From NCBI RefSeq assembly GCF_024347315.1, contig NZ_AP025460.1:2232001-2296000 (forward strand): a stretch of DNA of 64,000 nt, read 5' to 3'. Under the pieces are notes generated by a model. It saw nothing but the letters and a program-made list of their open reading frames with translations. It searched no databases and was not told the DNA's origin. Position 1 is the stretch's first letter; every line of letters starts with the position of its first letter. This document shows positions 1 through 9,148 of the stretch, in pieces. The DNA is from Vibrio atlanticus. GTDB taxonomy: Bacteria; Pseudomonadota; Gammaproteobacteria; Enterobacterales; Vibrionaceae. The position numbers were made by a program, and so were the translations under genes.

Positions 1-678
1 AAGGTTAAATACAGTATTTGGAGACAAACCCAGAGAGCTGATCCGTTTCATCGATATCTCAATGAACACTTGCTCTTGCTGTTGGCCGGATACCGAGACT
101 TTACTGACCCCATCAACAAGTTCTAGCTCTCGCCTTAAATAGTCAATGTAATCCAATAGTTCTTTATAACTGTAGCCATCGCCAGTAACAGCAAGCAAAA
201 TACCGTAAACATCACCAAAGTCGTCTATGACTTGAGGGGCATTTACCCCAGGTGGCAGTTGACCTTTCAAATCATTCACTTTTCGACGAAGTTCATCCCA
301 AATTTGTGGAAGATCATCAGGCCCGTAATTATTCTTCATCGTTACCGTAACCTGAGACAGGCCACGACTAGAGATAGAGTTAACTTCATCAACATAGGTA
401 AGCTGTTGAATCGCTTTCTCTAATGGGTAAGTCACTTCCTCTTCCACTTGCTGAGGCGTCGCTCCCGGATAAGAGGTTACTACCATGGCATCTTTGATGG
501 TAAAGGCAGGATCTTCTAAACGGCCCAAACCAAAGAATGCAGACACACCACCAATAAGAAAGATCAGTGATAGCATCCAGCTAATGACCTTATTTCGTAT
601 AAAATAAGCCGCCACTCCAGTGATTTGCTCATCACCCTGTTGATCGTCACTTTGGGGCTTGTTATTGACTTCACTCAT
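1..678 (-). CDS. RND-family efflux pump inner-membrane protein (5' part; continues past the window start)
   Basis: This is the N-terminal ~226 codons of a resistance-nodulation-division transporter, a proton-driven pump of the inner membrane that exports drugs or other toxic compounds. Translation from the ATG at 678 gives a short polar leader, a first membrane helix at about residues 28-50 (ISWMLSLIFLIGG), then the typical GRLEDPAFTIKDAMV and YPGATPQQVEEEV motifs of the periplasmic pore domain. The start overlaps the end of the adaptor gene by 8 bases, so the three genes form one operon. Two adaptors in front of one pump is the arrangement of V. cholerae vexIJK, but I cannot prove orthology from this fragment. 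The 3' end lies outside the window. Confidence 0.9.
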   Translation of the reverse strand, partial: MSEVNNKPQSDDQQGDEQITGVAAYFIRNKVISWMLSLIFLIGGVSAFFGLGRLEDPAFTIKDAMVVTSYPGATPQQVEEEVTYPLEKAIQQLTYVDEVNSISSRGLSQVTVTMKNNYGPDDLPQIWDELRRKVNDLKGQLPPGVNAPQVIDDFGDVYGILLAVTGDGYSYKELLDYIDYLRRELELVDGVSKVSVSGQQQEQVFIEISMKRISSLGLSPNTVFNL

Positions 679-1756
679 TGTTCGTCTCCTGAGACAATAC
701 TTCCACTGTCATCCCATCTCGCAATCGCGATACGCCTGCAACAACGACATGCTGCCCCATTTCTAATCCTTTAATTATCTGCAATGTTTTCTGATTCGCT
801 TTGCCTAATACGACTTGCTGTTTAGATACTGTATTGTCGCCATTAAGAATCCACACGTAAGAGTTTTGACGAGTTAACTCATCCCCATCGGCATTGAACA
901 CAGCCTCAATAGGAATAAGTACACCGGCTTTTAATTTCAACCCGATATCACGCCCATTTGACGTGACCTCAACGGCCATACCGTCAAGAATCAAATCACC
1001 TTCTGGCATAGGCAAAGCAAGCGTGACGGTAAATGTACCTGTGTTTGGATCGGGTTCAGTCGTAAACTCTTTTATCCCCGCACTGTATTCATTCCCACTT
1101 GGAACTCTAACTACTGCCTCAATATTCGAGATAGTCGCTTCATTTGGTTGATTTACATAGATTTGGTCAGGCAATTGGATAACAACTTCAACATCCTCAA
1201 CACTGTGAATATTCACAATCTGTTGGCCAACCTGAATATTTTCGTATTGATCAACACTGACACGAGAGATAATTCCATCAACCGGTGCGCGAAGCTTAGT
1301 AAATGACAAACGCAGTTTTGCCAATTCTAACTCGGCATAAGCAATCTGGCGTTGAGCGGCAATTTCATCGAATTGCGACTTAGCCAATAAGCCTTTTTTC
1401 ACTAGCGGACTCGAACGTCGGTATTGACTGTTAATTACCGTGTAACGCGCTTGAGCATTGTCCACATCCAATTGATAATCGGTTGGGTCAAGCTCGGCAA
1501 TGATGTTCCCTTTGGAAACACGTTCACCTTCTTTCACATCAAGTTTAAAAATCTCACCAGCGACACGGAAACTTAGGTGCGCTTTCTCAGCTGCATTAGC
1601 CACTGCTGGAAAATAGAGTTTATCGTTAAAGTCTAAGACGGAGATTTCAATGGCTTTAACAAGAGGAAGCTTTTCGACTTCAGTGACACCTTTGTCTTTA
1701 CAGGCTGTCAACAACGCCAAACATGATAGGCCAATGGCTTTTGATATTGTCTTCAT
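671..1756 (-). CDS. RND efflux periplasmic adaptor lipoprotein (second of two)
   Basis: Membrane-fusion (adaptor) subunit that links the inner-membrane RND pump to an outer-membrane channel. The protein starts with a lipoprotein signal peptide (CLALLTAC, lipidated Cys about residue 19 from the chosen start), followed by a barrel-sandwich hybrid half (AHLSFRVAGEI and VKEGERVSKG, a biotinyl-lipoyl-like fold), an alpha-helical hairpin, and the second lipoyl half (LRAPVDGIISRV). I chose the internal ATG at 1756 because it begins a standard signal peptide; a GTG ten codons upstream would overlap the preceding gene. It lies directly between the first adaptor and the pump gene, so all three are probably co-transcribed. 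Confidence 0.88.
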   Translation of the reverse strand: MKTISKAIGLSCLALLTACKDKGVTEVEKLPLVKAIEISVLDFNDKLYFPAVANAAEKAHLSFRVAGEIFKLDVKEGERVSKGNIIAELDPTDYQLDVDNAQARYTVINSQYRRSSPLVKKGLLAKSQFDEIAAQRQIAYAELELAKLRLSFTKLRAPVDGIISRVSVDQYENIQVGQQIVNIHSVEDVEVVIQLPDQIYVNQPNEATISNIEAVVRVPSGNEYSAGIKEFTTEPDPNTGTFTVTLALPMPEGDLILDGMAVEVTSNGRDIGLKLKAGVLIPIEAVFNADGDELTRQNSYVWILNGDNTVSKQQVVLGKANQKTLQIIKGLEMGQHVVVAGVSRLRDGMTVEVLSQETNNE

Positions 1757-1757
1757 G

Positions 1758-2801
1758 TTAGAGCCCCCTTTCCTTGATCCACTCACGAACTTTGACGCCA
1801 GTTTCTAATCCATTAACGCCCGAGGTCACAACGCGATCTCCGTCGTTAAGACCCGAAATAATATGACGTTTTTCATCAATGACTATCGCGACTTCTTCGA
1901 CGATACCATCACTGTTTACGCGCCATACTGAGACATCATCTCCATTGGTCATCATTGCTGAGGTTGGAATTTTTGTCGCCGCTGCTTGTGAAGAAACAAG
2001 GTTAACCGTGCCAGACATACCCGGCAGGATGCCAATATCAGTCGGTCTCTCCATTACCATGGTGACCTTATATGAACCGGTTTTTGGATCGGCTTCGGTA
2101 TCGACTTCTTGAAAGGTGAGGACATAAGAATGTTCAGGGAAGGCATCGAATACCATAGTTGCGTCTGTCTCAAACCCTGCAGAAAAGCGTGCAATTAATT
2201 GATCAGGCAATAAGAAGACAACTTTGAGGATCTGATTCGTTTGGATATTCATTACACCTTGCTTAGCCGCGATGTATTCGTGGTTTTCAGCAGGAATAAT
2301 AGAAATAGTACCATCATAAGGCGCAACGAGTGTGGTGTAGCGAAGATTAGCTTTTGCTTGATTTAAAACCGCTCTTGCAGAGTTATGATTTGCTTTCGCT
2401 TGGTCAAAATCTTGCTCAGAAACCACTCTATCCTTACGTAGCTTGATGGAACGTTGGTATTGCACATCGGCAAGTTTGAAGTTAGCTCTTGCCTGCTTTT
2501 CTAGCAACTGATACTCATCAGGATTAAGCGTTGCCAATGCATCACCTTTGGAGACCTGTTGCCCCGCAGTGACATCGATCGTTTTTAGTAAACCGGGGAC
2601 TCGAAATGCCAATACGGCTTTATCGCCCGCTTCAGTAGTCGCAGGAAAATTTCGTTCGAAGGCATTGTTACCGACCGAGACGGTGAAGAGTTTGGCTGGT
2701 CGTGATTCGGGTTCTGGAACCGGAGGGAGCTCTTTACCACACCCAGATAACCCGGATAAGGTCACCAATAGGACTAGGGAGGCTTTGTACATTGCGATCA
2801 T
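1758..2801 (-). CDS. RND efflux periplasmic adaptor lipoprotein (first of two)
   Basis: First gene of the efflux operon. It is a paralogue of the next gene, with the same adaptor architecture: lipobox LSGC about residue 21, lipoyl half-motif AVLAFRVPGLLKTIDV, helical hairpin, then TTLVAPYDGTIS, and beta-barrel and membrane-proximal domains ending at about residue 345. Two adaptors serving one RND pump suggest a hetero-oligomeric adaptor ring, as proposed for similar three-gene systems. An alternative start three codons in (2792) is equally possible. The ~150 bases upstream are AT-rich and must hold the promoter; I see no TetR- or LysR-type regulator next to it. Confidence 0.87.
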   Translation of the reverse strand: MIAMYKASLVLLVTLSGLSGCGKELPPVPEPESRPAKLFTVSVGNNAFERNFPATTEAGDKAVLAFRVPGLLKTIDVTAGQQVSKGDALATLNPDEYQLLEKQARANFKLADVQYQRSIKLRKDRVVSEQDFDQAKANHNSARAVLNQAKANLRYTTLVAPYDGTISIIPAENHEYIAAKQGVMNIQTNQILKVVFLLPDQLIARFSAGFETDATMVFDAFPEHSYVLTFQEVDTEADPKTGSYKVTMVMERPTDIGILPGMSGTVNLVSSQAAATKIPTSAMMTNGDDVSVWRVNSDGIVEEVAIVIDEKRHIISGLNDGDRVVTSGVNGLETGVKVREWIKERGL

Positions 2802-2893
2802 CCATATCTATAAATATTTTATTAACATAGATTAATCACATGTAACTTACCAGTTATCGTAAGATTTATTTAGACAAAATTATTAAAAAAAAT

Positions 2894-2925
2894 AACGGCT
2901 TGGGATAAATTTTCCTAAACCGTTA
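2894..2925 (-). terminator. Rho-independent terminator after pspC
   Basis: On the minus strand a stem of AACGGTTTAGGA pairing, with mismatches, to TCCCAAGCCGTT is followed by a run of eight T. It lies just after the pspC stop and closes the pspABC transcript. Confidence 0.7.
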
Positions 2926-2949
2926 TCTAATCTTTTTGAGGCTTGACCA

Positions 2950-3336
2950 CTACATGTTCTTAAATGCACGGTCGACTTTAAAAGTGTCCGAAGTCACATA
3001 AGCTTCCATATTGCGTACACTGGTCTCTAACTTCTGGAAATCACCCTCTAAAGTGCCCAACAAAGACTCTGCTGTTTGCCCTTTTTCCCAGGGTTTTTGC
3101 TTGAGTGTGTGCTCTTGTTTTGCTTTCATCTGATCGACATATTGAGGTGGTTGTTTTTCCAGCATAAATGTCAAAGCTAAATACGCTAATAACACCAAAA
3201 AGCTACCACCTAGTAGTGCGGCTGAGATCACTAAGATACGAACCAACCAAACTTCAAGGCCAAAATAGTTCGCTAATCCGGCACACACGCCAGACAATTT
3301 ACCGTTAATCGGATCGCGATACAGTTCTCTACTCAT
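2950..3336 (-). CDS. pspC: Phage shock protein PspC, membrane sensor
   Basis: PspC is an inner-membrane protein that, with PspB, senses envelope stress and frees the PspF activator from PspA. The N-terminal PspC domain is clear (ELYRDPINGKLSGVCAGLA, about residues 3-21), followed by a hydrophobic helix at roughly 30-58 and a charged cytoplasmic or periplasmic tail. The start was placed at the ATG at 3336, whose next residues match the family start; a longer reading from 3366 runs further back inside pspB. The gene overlaps the pspB end by 8 bases, indicating translational coupling. Confidence 0.93.
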   Translation of the reverse strand: MSRELYRDPINGKLSGVCAGLANYFGLEVWLVRILVISAALLGGSFLVLLAYLALTFMLEKQPPQYVDQMKAKQEHTLKQKPWEKGQTAESLLGTLEGDFQKLETSVRNMEAYVTSDTFKVDRAFKNM

Positions 3337-3568
3337 AGTTTCGTCTCCAGTTAGGTGACTCCGCATCCAGTATTTTTTCTAACGTTTTCACTCGGTCTTG
3401 CATCGACTCAGCTTGCTCAGAAAGCTTATGCAGACGCTGAAGATCCGTTTCTGAAAGACCATTGCTGGATTTCTTCTTGCTGCGGTAGTGTAAGAATAAC
3501 CATAGCGGAGCCACGAAGATCAAAAATACAATCAGTGGACCTGCAATTAGAAATGTTGACATAGACAA
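3329..3568 (-). CDS. pspB: Phage shock protein PspB
   Basis: Small inner-membrane partner of PspC in the phage-shock signalling complex. The 79-residue protein has one N-terminal membrane segment (about residues 5-27, FLIAGPLIVFLIFVAPLWLF) followed by a basic stretch and a cytoplasmic coiled coil (LQRLHKLSEQAESMQDRV), the usual PspB plan. It sits 9 bases after pspA and overlaps pspC. Confidence 0.93.
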   Translation of the reverse strand: MSMSTFLIAGPLIVFLIFVAPLWLFLHYRSKKKSSNGLSETDLQRLHKLSEQAESMQDRVKTLEKILDAESPNWRRNYE

Positions 3569-3577
3569 CTCCTAAAA

Positions 3578-4249
3578 TTATTTATCGCGGTTTTCAACTT
3601 GTTGCTTCAGTTTCGCCAGCTCTTTTTCAATCTCATCTTGAGCTTGTAGCTCTGCAAACTCTTGGTCTAAAGATTTTGCGTTACCGGTTTTTGCGTAAAC
3701 GTCAGCTTCAGCTTCTAATTCATCCACTTTACGTGAGAATTGCTCAAACTTCGCCATTGCTTCGTTGGTTTTGCTTGAATGCAGATGTTTTTGAACATCA
3801 CGACGATTGCTCGCCGCATTATTACGAATCATTAATGCTTGTTGCTTTGCGCGAGTTTCTGCAATTTTAGTTTCAAGCTTGCCGATCTCACTGGTTAGCT
3901 TTTCGATGGTTTCATGAACCAAAGTTTGCTCGGTATGAAGGCCCTTGATGATATCTTCAAGTTTTTGCTTTTCGATGAGTGCCGCTCTAGCCAGATCTTC
4001 ACGTTGTTTAGTCAGGGCTAGTGTCGCTTTATTCTGCCAATCTAGAATCTGAGTTTCGATAGCTTCAACTTTACGTGCTAGCTCTTTCTTGTCTGCAATA
4101 GCTTTTGCTGAGTTAGTACGAACCTCAACCAGCGTGTCTTCCATTTCTTGAATAATGAGGCGAATCATCTTTTCAGGATCTTCAGCCTTATCTAATAGTG
4201 CACTGATGTTTGAATTTACAATGTCTGCAAAGCGAGAAAAAATACCCAT
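3578..4249 (-). CDS. pspA: Phage shock protein PspA
   Basis: Peripheral membrane ESCRT-III-like protein that protects the inner membrane and inhibits the PspF activator when there is no stress. It is 223 residues, nearly all helix and coiled coil, with an N-terminal amphipathic segment ([20 protein letters not shown]) and the conserved [20 protein letters not shown] motif at about residues 24-43. First gene of pspABC and divergent from pspF. A sigma-54-like promoter lies about 110 bases upstream, consistent with PspF-dependent expression. Confidence 0.95.
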   Translation of the reverse strand: MGIFSRFADIVNSNISALLDKAEDPEKMIRLIIQEMEDTLVEVRTNSAKAIADKKELARKVEAIETQILDWQNKATLALTKQREDLARAALIEKQKLEDIIKGLHTEQTLVHETIEKLTSEIGKLETKIAETRAKQQALMIRNNAASNRRDVQKHLHSSKTNEAMAKFEQFSRKVDELEAEADVYAKTGNAKSLDQEFAELQAQDEIEKELAKLKQQVENRDK

Positions 4250-4356
4250 AAGAAACTCCTTAATTGCAATAATGGCAAATAGGTTTTAAATCGTTTTCGA
4301 TTTCTCAATCCACTTGCTCAAAAATCTACGTCTGTTGTTAAACCTACCATAAGTAA

Positions 4357-4373
4357 TCCAAGTAGCGTGCCAA
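4357..4373 (-). promoter_or_regulatory. Sigma-54 promoter for pspABC
   Basis: The minus strand reads TTGGCACGCTACTTGGA. This matches the -24 element (TGGCAC) perfectly, with correct spacing to a -12 element TTGGA, against the consensus TTGCA. Transcription would start about a dozen bases further on, ahead of pspA. The adjacent divergent activator gene pspF supports the call. Confidence 0.7.
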
Positions 4374-4564
4374 CTTTTAAGCCATTGTTTATCAAACACT
4401 TACAATAAAATGGTGATTAACCCGAACCATGCTATGATGAATTTAGCCAAGTATTGGTATTTTTCACCACTACAGCTTTGTGACTAATGCTATTTACATC
4501 AAGTGATGTAAATAAAGCTCTCTATATCATGCCCATTGGAAATCAGACCATACAAGGACCCATT

Positions 4565-5587
4565 ATGCAGCAGAATCTCATTGGTGAATCCCCTAGTTTT
4601 CTCTCTGTTTTGGATAAAGTGTCTCAACTCGCACCAATCGAAAGACCGATTCTGATCATCGGGGAGCGTGGTACAGGTAAAGAATTAATCGCTCAAAGGC
4701 TGCATTACCTTTCAAGGCGCTGGGACCAGCCATTGATCTCACTGAACTGCTCAACCCTTAGCGAAGGGTTGATTGATTCAGAGTTATTTGGTCATGAATC
4801 AGGTTCTTTTACCGGTTCAAAAGGTCGTCATCAAGGTCGTTTTGAAAGGGCTGAAGGTGGCACTCTGTTCTTAGATGAACTAGCGACCACCCCCCTTGCC
4901 GTTCAAGAGAAGCTATTGCGTGTTATTGAATACGGGCAATATGAGCGTGTCGGCGGACAAAAGGCGCTAAGTGCCAATGTAAGACTGGTGTGTGCGACCA
5001 ATGCTGACTTACCAGACATGGCGTTAAAAGGCGAATTCAGACCCGATTTGCTAGATAGACTGGCGTTTGATGTCATTACTATCCCACCTCTTCGCGAACG
5101 AAAAGAAGACATCACGCTGCTAGCAGAATACTACGCCATTAAGATGTGTCGAGAATTAGAATTGGAGCTGTTTGTCGGTTTTGCGCCATCTGCTGTTGAG
5201 GCACTATTGGATTATTCTTGGCCGGGAAATGTGAGAGAACTCAAAAACGTCGTTGAACGAGCTATCTACCAGCACGGTAAAGATCCATATCCTATTGAAT
5301 CTTTGGTATTTAACCCCTTTAAGCCAACATGGAAAATAGATCAAGATTCCACGCACGAAACTGGCAATGATCCGTCCAACAGCCATACTCCATTAGAGCA
5401 CTCATTTTCTTTGCCGCTTGATTACAAAGCATGGCAAGAACAGCAAGACATTAAATTACTCAATCAAGCTCTAAAACAGAGCAAGTACAACCAGAAACAA
5501 GCAGCAGAATTACTTGGGTTAACCTACAACCAATTACGTGGAATGGTGAGGAAGTACGCGATTGTAGGACAAGCGAACGATAAATAG
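4565..5587 (+). CDS. pspF: Psp operon sigma-54 activator PspF
   Basis: AAA+ enhancer-binding protein that remodels sigma-54 RNA polymerase at psp promoters and is held off by PspA. It lacks a receiver domain, as PspF does. Visible are Walker A GERGTGKE (about residue 37 from this start), the sigma-54 contact loop as GSFTGS, Walker B GGTLFLDEL, the arginine-finger region, and a C-terminal Fis-type helix-turn-helix (NQKQAAELLGLTYNQLRGMV). The start at 4565 matches the usual PspF N-terminus; a reading from 4487 would add 26 codons without family resemblance. The contact loop differs from the classical GAFTGA at two alanines. Confidence 0.93.
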   Translation: MQQNLIGESPSFLSVLDKVSQLAPIERPILIIGERGTGKELIAQRLHYLSRRWDQPLISLNCSTLSEGLIDSELFGHESGSFTGSKGRHQGRFERAEGGTLFLDELATTPLAVQEKLLRVIEYGQYERVGGQKALSANVRLVCATNADLPDMALKGEFRPDLLDRLAFDVITIPPLRERKEDITLLAEYYAIKMCRELELELFVGFAPSAVEALLDYSWPGNVRELKNVVERAIYQHGKDPYPIESLVFNPFKPTWKIDQDSTHETGNDPSNSHTPLEHSFSLPLDYKAWQEQQDIKLLNQALKQSKYNQKQAAELLGLTYNQLRGMVRKYAIVGQANDK

Positions 5588-5689
5588 CTGTCCACACTTG
5601 ATTATTATTTGGAGCCGAATAAATAAAATGTTAAATTGTCGGGATCTTGAGGCTCCTCTAACGCCTCGTTTCGAAAAGTATTTCTTTTT

Positions 5690-7312
5690 ATGAAAGCACT
5701 AATAAGACTATCACTTAGCATCTGCACGCTTGGCTTTTTAGCTGGATGTGGTGAAAGTGTCACTCACGAGCAAATCCGTGAAAAAGGCTTCATTTATTGC
5801 GGCCAAGGTAATCCTAGTACCTTCAATCCACAATTGGTTGATAGTGGCATTACCTCAGAATCGCTGAGCCCTCAAATTTTCGATACCCTGCTCACTCTTG
5901 ATCCTATGACTTACCGACCAAAACAGAACTTGGCAACAAGCTGGTCTGTCGATAAATCAGGTACAGAGTACACTTTCAAGCTGCGCCCAAATGTTGCGTT
6001 TCAAACCACAGATTGGTTTACCCCAACCCGCACCATGAATGCACAGGATGTGGTCTTTAGTTTTGAACGTATCATTGATAGTTCAAATCCATTTCATTAT
6101 GTGGGTGGCGGTTTATATCCATGGTTCGCTGGCATAGACTTTCAAAACCTGATAGTTGAAATCACGGCGGTGGATAACCTAACGGTGAAGTTCCAGTTAA
6201 GTCGCCCAGATAATTCATTTCTTAACAATATCGCCACCAGCTATGCGGTCATTCACTCCAAAGAATATGCCAACAAGCTGATTACCACAGATGAAAAAAA
6301 TGAAATAGACTCCAAGCCCGTAGGCACAGGCCCTTTCTACTTGGATGAATATCAAATTAATGATCTTGTACGCTTGAAAAAGAACAAGCATTACTGGAAG
6401 GGTGAAGTACAAATGGACCAAGTTGTATTTGATACTTCACAACGTGGTACAGGCACACTTGCCAAGCTTCTCCGCAGTGAGTGTGACGTGTTGAACTCAC
6501 CGATTTCTAGCCAGATCCCTATTATTCAAGCTCATGAAGAGTTGAAGATTTCTGCCACACCTGCAGTAAATGTCTCTTTCATCGCGCTAAACACAGAACA
6601 CCCTGCATTGCGTGACTCACGAGTACGTAAAGCATTGAACTTGGCTATTAACCGTCAGAACATTCTTGATTCTGTGTACTACGGTACAGGTACAAAAGCC
6701 TACACGTTACTTCCCCCTACTTCTTGGGCTTATCAAAAAGACAGCGTTCAAGTTCGCTATGATCGAAACTACGCGATCGCACTTCTTAGAGAGGCCGGTG
6801 TAGAACCAGGGTTAGAGCTTTCAATGTGGGTGCCACTAGAGCCACGCGCATACAATCCAAGTCCAAGAAAAACGGCAGAGCTGATCCAAGCAAACTTGGC
6901 TGATATTGGTATTGAATTGAAACTCTATACCGACGACCGATTTGACCGAACACAACTGTCTTCAATTTCCTCAACAGATTTGTTACTCACAGGTTGGATT
7001 GGCAGTACGGGCGACCCAGACAACTTCTTACGTCCACTTCTATCATGTAATTCGGAACGCGCGGGATTAAACGTCTCTATGTGGTGCAACTCAGACTTTG
7101 ATTTCCTTCTCGACTTGGCATTAGAGATTAATCAACAAAGGCATCGCGTGAACTTGTATCGACAAGCCCAAAACATTCTTAATGAAGAAGTTCCTGTGAT
7201 ACCTCTCGCTCATGGCGTGCAATTCCGTGTGCACGATCGTTCGCTAACAGGTTTTAAACGCAGTCCTTTTAATGCTCAACCTTTTGATCAAGTCAGAAGG
7301 GAGGTGAACTGA
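5690..7312 (+). CDS. sapA: Peptide ABC transporter substrate-binding lipoprotein SapA
   Basis: Periplasmic binding component of the SapABCDF transporter, implicated in antimicrobial-peptide resistance and, in E. coli, putrescine export. The 540-residue protein has a lipoprotein signal (LGFLAGC, Cys about residue 20) and the SBP_bac_5 fold (LATSWSVDKSGTEYTFKLRP, then GTGPFYLDEY and VRKALNLAINRQNILD). The family is usually secreted, and lipid anchoring fits the lipobox seen here. It heads a tightly packed five-gene operon in which every neighbour overlaps, and pspF lies just upstream, as in enterobacteria. Confidence 0.93.
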   Translation: MKALIRLSLSICTLGFLAGCGESVTHEQIREKGFIYCGQGNPSTFNPQLVDSGITSESLSPQIFDTLLTLDPMTYRPKQNLATSWSVDKSGTEYTFKLRPNVAFQTTDWFTPTRTMNAQDVVFSFERIIDSSNPFHYVGGGLYPWFAGIDFQNLIVEITAVDNLTVKFQLSRPDNSFLNNIATSYAVIHSKEYANKLITTDEKNEIDSKPVGTGPFYLDEYQINDLVRLKKNKHYWKGEVQMDQVVFDTSQRGTGTLAKLLRSECDVLNSPISSQIPIIQAHEELKISATPAVNVSFIALNTEHPALRDSRVRKALNLAINRQNILDSVYYGTGTKAYTLLPPTSWAYQKDSVQVRYDRNYAIALLREAGVEPGLELSMWVPLEPRAYNPSPRKTAELIQANLADIGIELKLYTDDRFDRTQLSSISSTDLLLTGWIGSTGDPDNFLRPLLSCNSERAGLNVSMWCNSDFDFLLDLALEINQQRHRVNLYRQAQNILNEEVPVIPLAHGVQFRVHDRSLTGFKRSPFNAQPFDQVRREVN

Positions 7313-8274
7313 TGTTTTGGTATACATTAAGACGTGTAAACTTATTCATTATTACACTTGGAATTCTGACTTTAGTGGGCTTTGCTCTACTTCGATTAGA
7401 CCAAACCTCACCTTGGGCAATTCAAGATTTTTGGCCAGGCTGGCTTAGCTACGTCACCGAATTATCGACGCTGAATTTCGGCCTGAGCAAACACGGTGTT
7501 CCTATCATCGAAGAGCTTGTCGTGGTATTCCCTGCGACGTTAGAATTGTGCTTCTTTGCTTTTTTACTCGCACTGTTTATCGGCATCCCTTTTGGCACAA
7601 TTGCCGGTATGAGACAAGGTAAGTTTGTTGATACCACCATATCGTTTACTTCAATGGCAGGGTACTCAGCACCTATATTTTGGGTCGCATTGCTAATGAT
7701 CATGGTGTTTTCACTGCACTTCGAGATGTTCCCTGTTGGAGGGCGATACGATCTACTTTACGAAATTGAACACGTGACTGGCTTTGCGATGATTGATGCG
7801 TTCTTTGCCGAAGGTAACTATCGAGCACACGCCCTACAGAGCGTAATAGACCATATGGCGTTACCTTGTCTTGTTTTGGCGCTCGCTCCAACTACCCAGG
7901 TTATCCGACTAATGAGAGCGTCAGTGGCTGAAGTGATGGCTCAAAACTACATCCGTGCCGCACGAATCAAAGGTCTTTCAACAAGAGAGATCGTTACTCA
8001 ACACGTATTAAGAAATGCAATACCACCGATTATTCCTAAGGTCGGCGTTCAACTCTCCAGTATGTTAACGCTCGCTATCATCACCGAGTCTATCTTTAAC
8101 TGGCCAGGCATTGGCCGCTGGTTACTGGATGCATTATCCAATCAAGATTACGTTTCAATTCAAGCTGGTGTAATTGTGGTAGCAACCTTGGTTTTGACCG
8201 CGAATATACTGTCTGATCTACTGGGCGCGATGGTCAACCCTCTGGTAAGGAAGGAATGGTATGCTAACAAATAA
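7312..8274 (+). CDS. sapB: ABC transporter permease SapB
   Basis: First of two inner-membrane permeases of the Sap transporter. It has about six hydrophobic segments, with a large extracytoplasmic loop after the first, and the permease EAA-type motif around residues 222-240 (YIRAARIKGLSTREIVTQHV), which contacts the ATPases. Length (320 residues) fits the DppB/SapB family. The start overlaps the sapA stop by one base, and the 3' end overlaps sapC by 14 bases. Confidence 0.93.
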   Translation: MFWYTLRRVNLFIITLGILTLVGFALLRLDQTSPWAIQDFWPGWLSYVTELSTLNFGLSKHGVPIIEELVVVFPATLELCFFAFLLALFIGIPFGTIAGMRQGKFVDTTISFTSMAGYSAPIFWVALLMIMVFSLHFEMFPVGGRYDLLYEIEHVTGFAMIDAFFAEGNYRAHALQSVIDHMALPCLVLALAPTTQVIRLMRASVAEVMAQNYIRAARIKGLSTREIVTQHVLRNAIPPIIPKVGVQLSSMLTLAIITESIFNWPGIGRWLLDALSNQDYVSIQAGVIVVATLVLTANILSDLLGAMVNPLVRKEWYANK

Positions 8275-9148
8275 CGTCTACCAAGAAGAACAAATTCCAA
8301 CCCAATTCGAGCGTTTCTGGCGCAGCTTCCGTGGCAATAATCTCGCAATGTTTGGACTATGGTGTTTGGTCTTGATCATTCTGATCACCATCACTTCACC
8401 ATGGCTAGCACCGCATGATGCTCAAGAGCAGACGGGGCACCTACTAACACCTCCTTCTTGGGATCCTGCTGGAACAGTTGAGTATTTTCTAGGTACTGAT
8501 GATTTAGGGCGAGATATTCTATCCCGTCTGATTATTGGCTCTCAGCTGACATTTGGTGCCGCAGTCGTGATTACCTTTATCGCGGCAGTCATCGGTTGTC
8601 TGATTGGCGTACTTGCAGGTATGACTCGTGGGTTGCTATCAAGCACGCTAAACCACCTGCTTGACACGGTAATGTCTATTCCGTCGCTGCTACTCGCGAT
8701 TATCTTCGTGGCATTTCTTGGCTTTGGCGAGTTTAATATCTTGCTAGCCTTATGTTTGGCATTGATTCCACGCTTTATTCGTTCGGTATACATTGCCGTG
8801 CATGCAGAAGTAGAAAAAGACTATATTTTGGCTTCTCGCCTTGATGGTGCGAATGACTTCTACCTGTTATGGAATTCAATCCTTCCTAATATTCTTACTG
8901 TGGTGGCACTTGAAATTACACTGGCATTGTCAGTCGCCATTCTTGATATCACGGCCTTGGGTTTCTTAGGGCTTGGCGCTCAAGCACCCAGTACCGAATG
9001 GGGCTCAATTTTGGGTGACTCTGTAGAGCTGATTTACCTTGCGCCATGGACAGTAACTCTACCCGGCTTAGCCATTATGTTTACAGTGATCGTGATTAAC
9101 CTTGTCGGTGAAGGTGTTCGCCAAGCGCTAAATGCAGGAATCGAATAA
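8261..9148 (+). CDS. sapC: ABC transporter permease SapC
   Basis: Second Sap permease, of the DppC/OppC type. An N-terminal cytoplasmic segment precedes the first helix ([19 protein letters not shown]), followed by the conserved [17 protein letters not shown] motif and the EAA loop ([18 protein letters not shown]). At 295 residues it is normal length. It shares its start with the sapB end and its stop with the sapD start. Confidence 0.93.
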   Translation: MLTNNVYQEEQIPTQFERFWRSFRGNNLAMFGLWCLVLIILITITSPWLAPHDAQEQTGHLLTPPSWDPAGTVEYFLGTDDLGRDILSRLIIGSQLTFGAAVVITFIAAVIGCLIGVLAGMTRGLLSSTLNHLLDTVMSIPSLLLAIIFVAFLGFGEFNILLALCLALIPRFIRSVYIAVHAEVEKDYILASRLDGANDFYLLWNSILPNILTVVALEITLALSVAILDITALGFLGLGAQAPSTEWGSILGDSVELIYLAPWTVTLPGLAIMFTVIVINLVGEGVRQALNAGIE

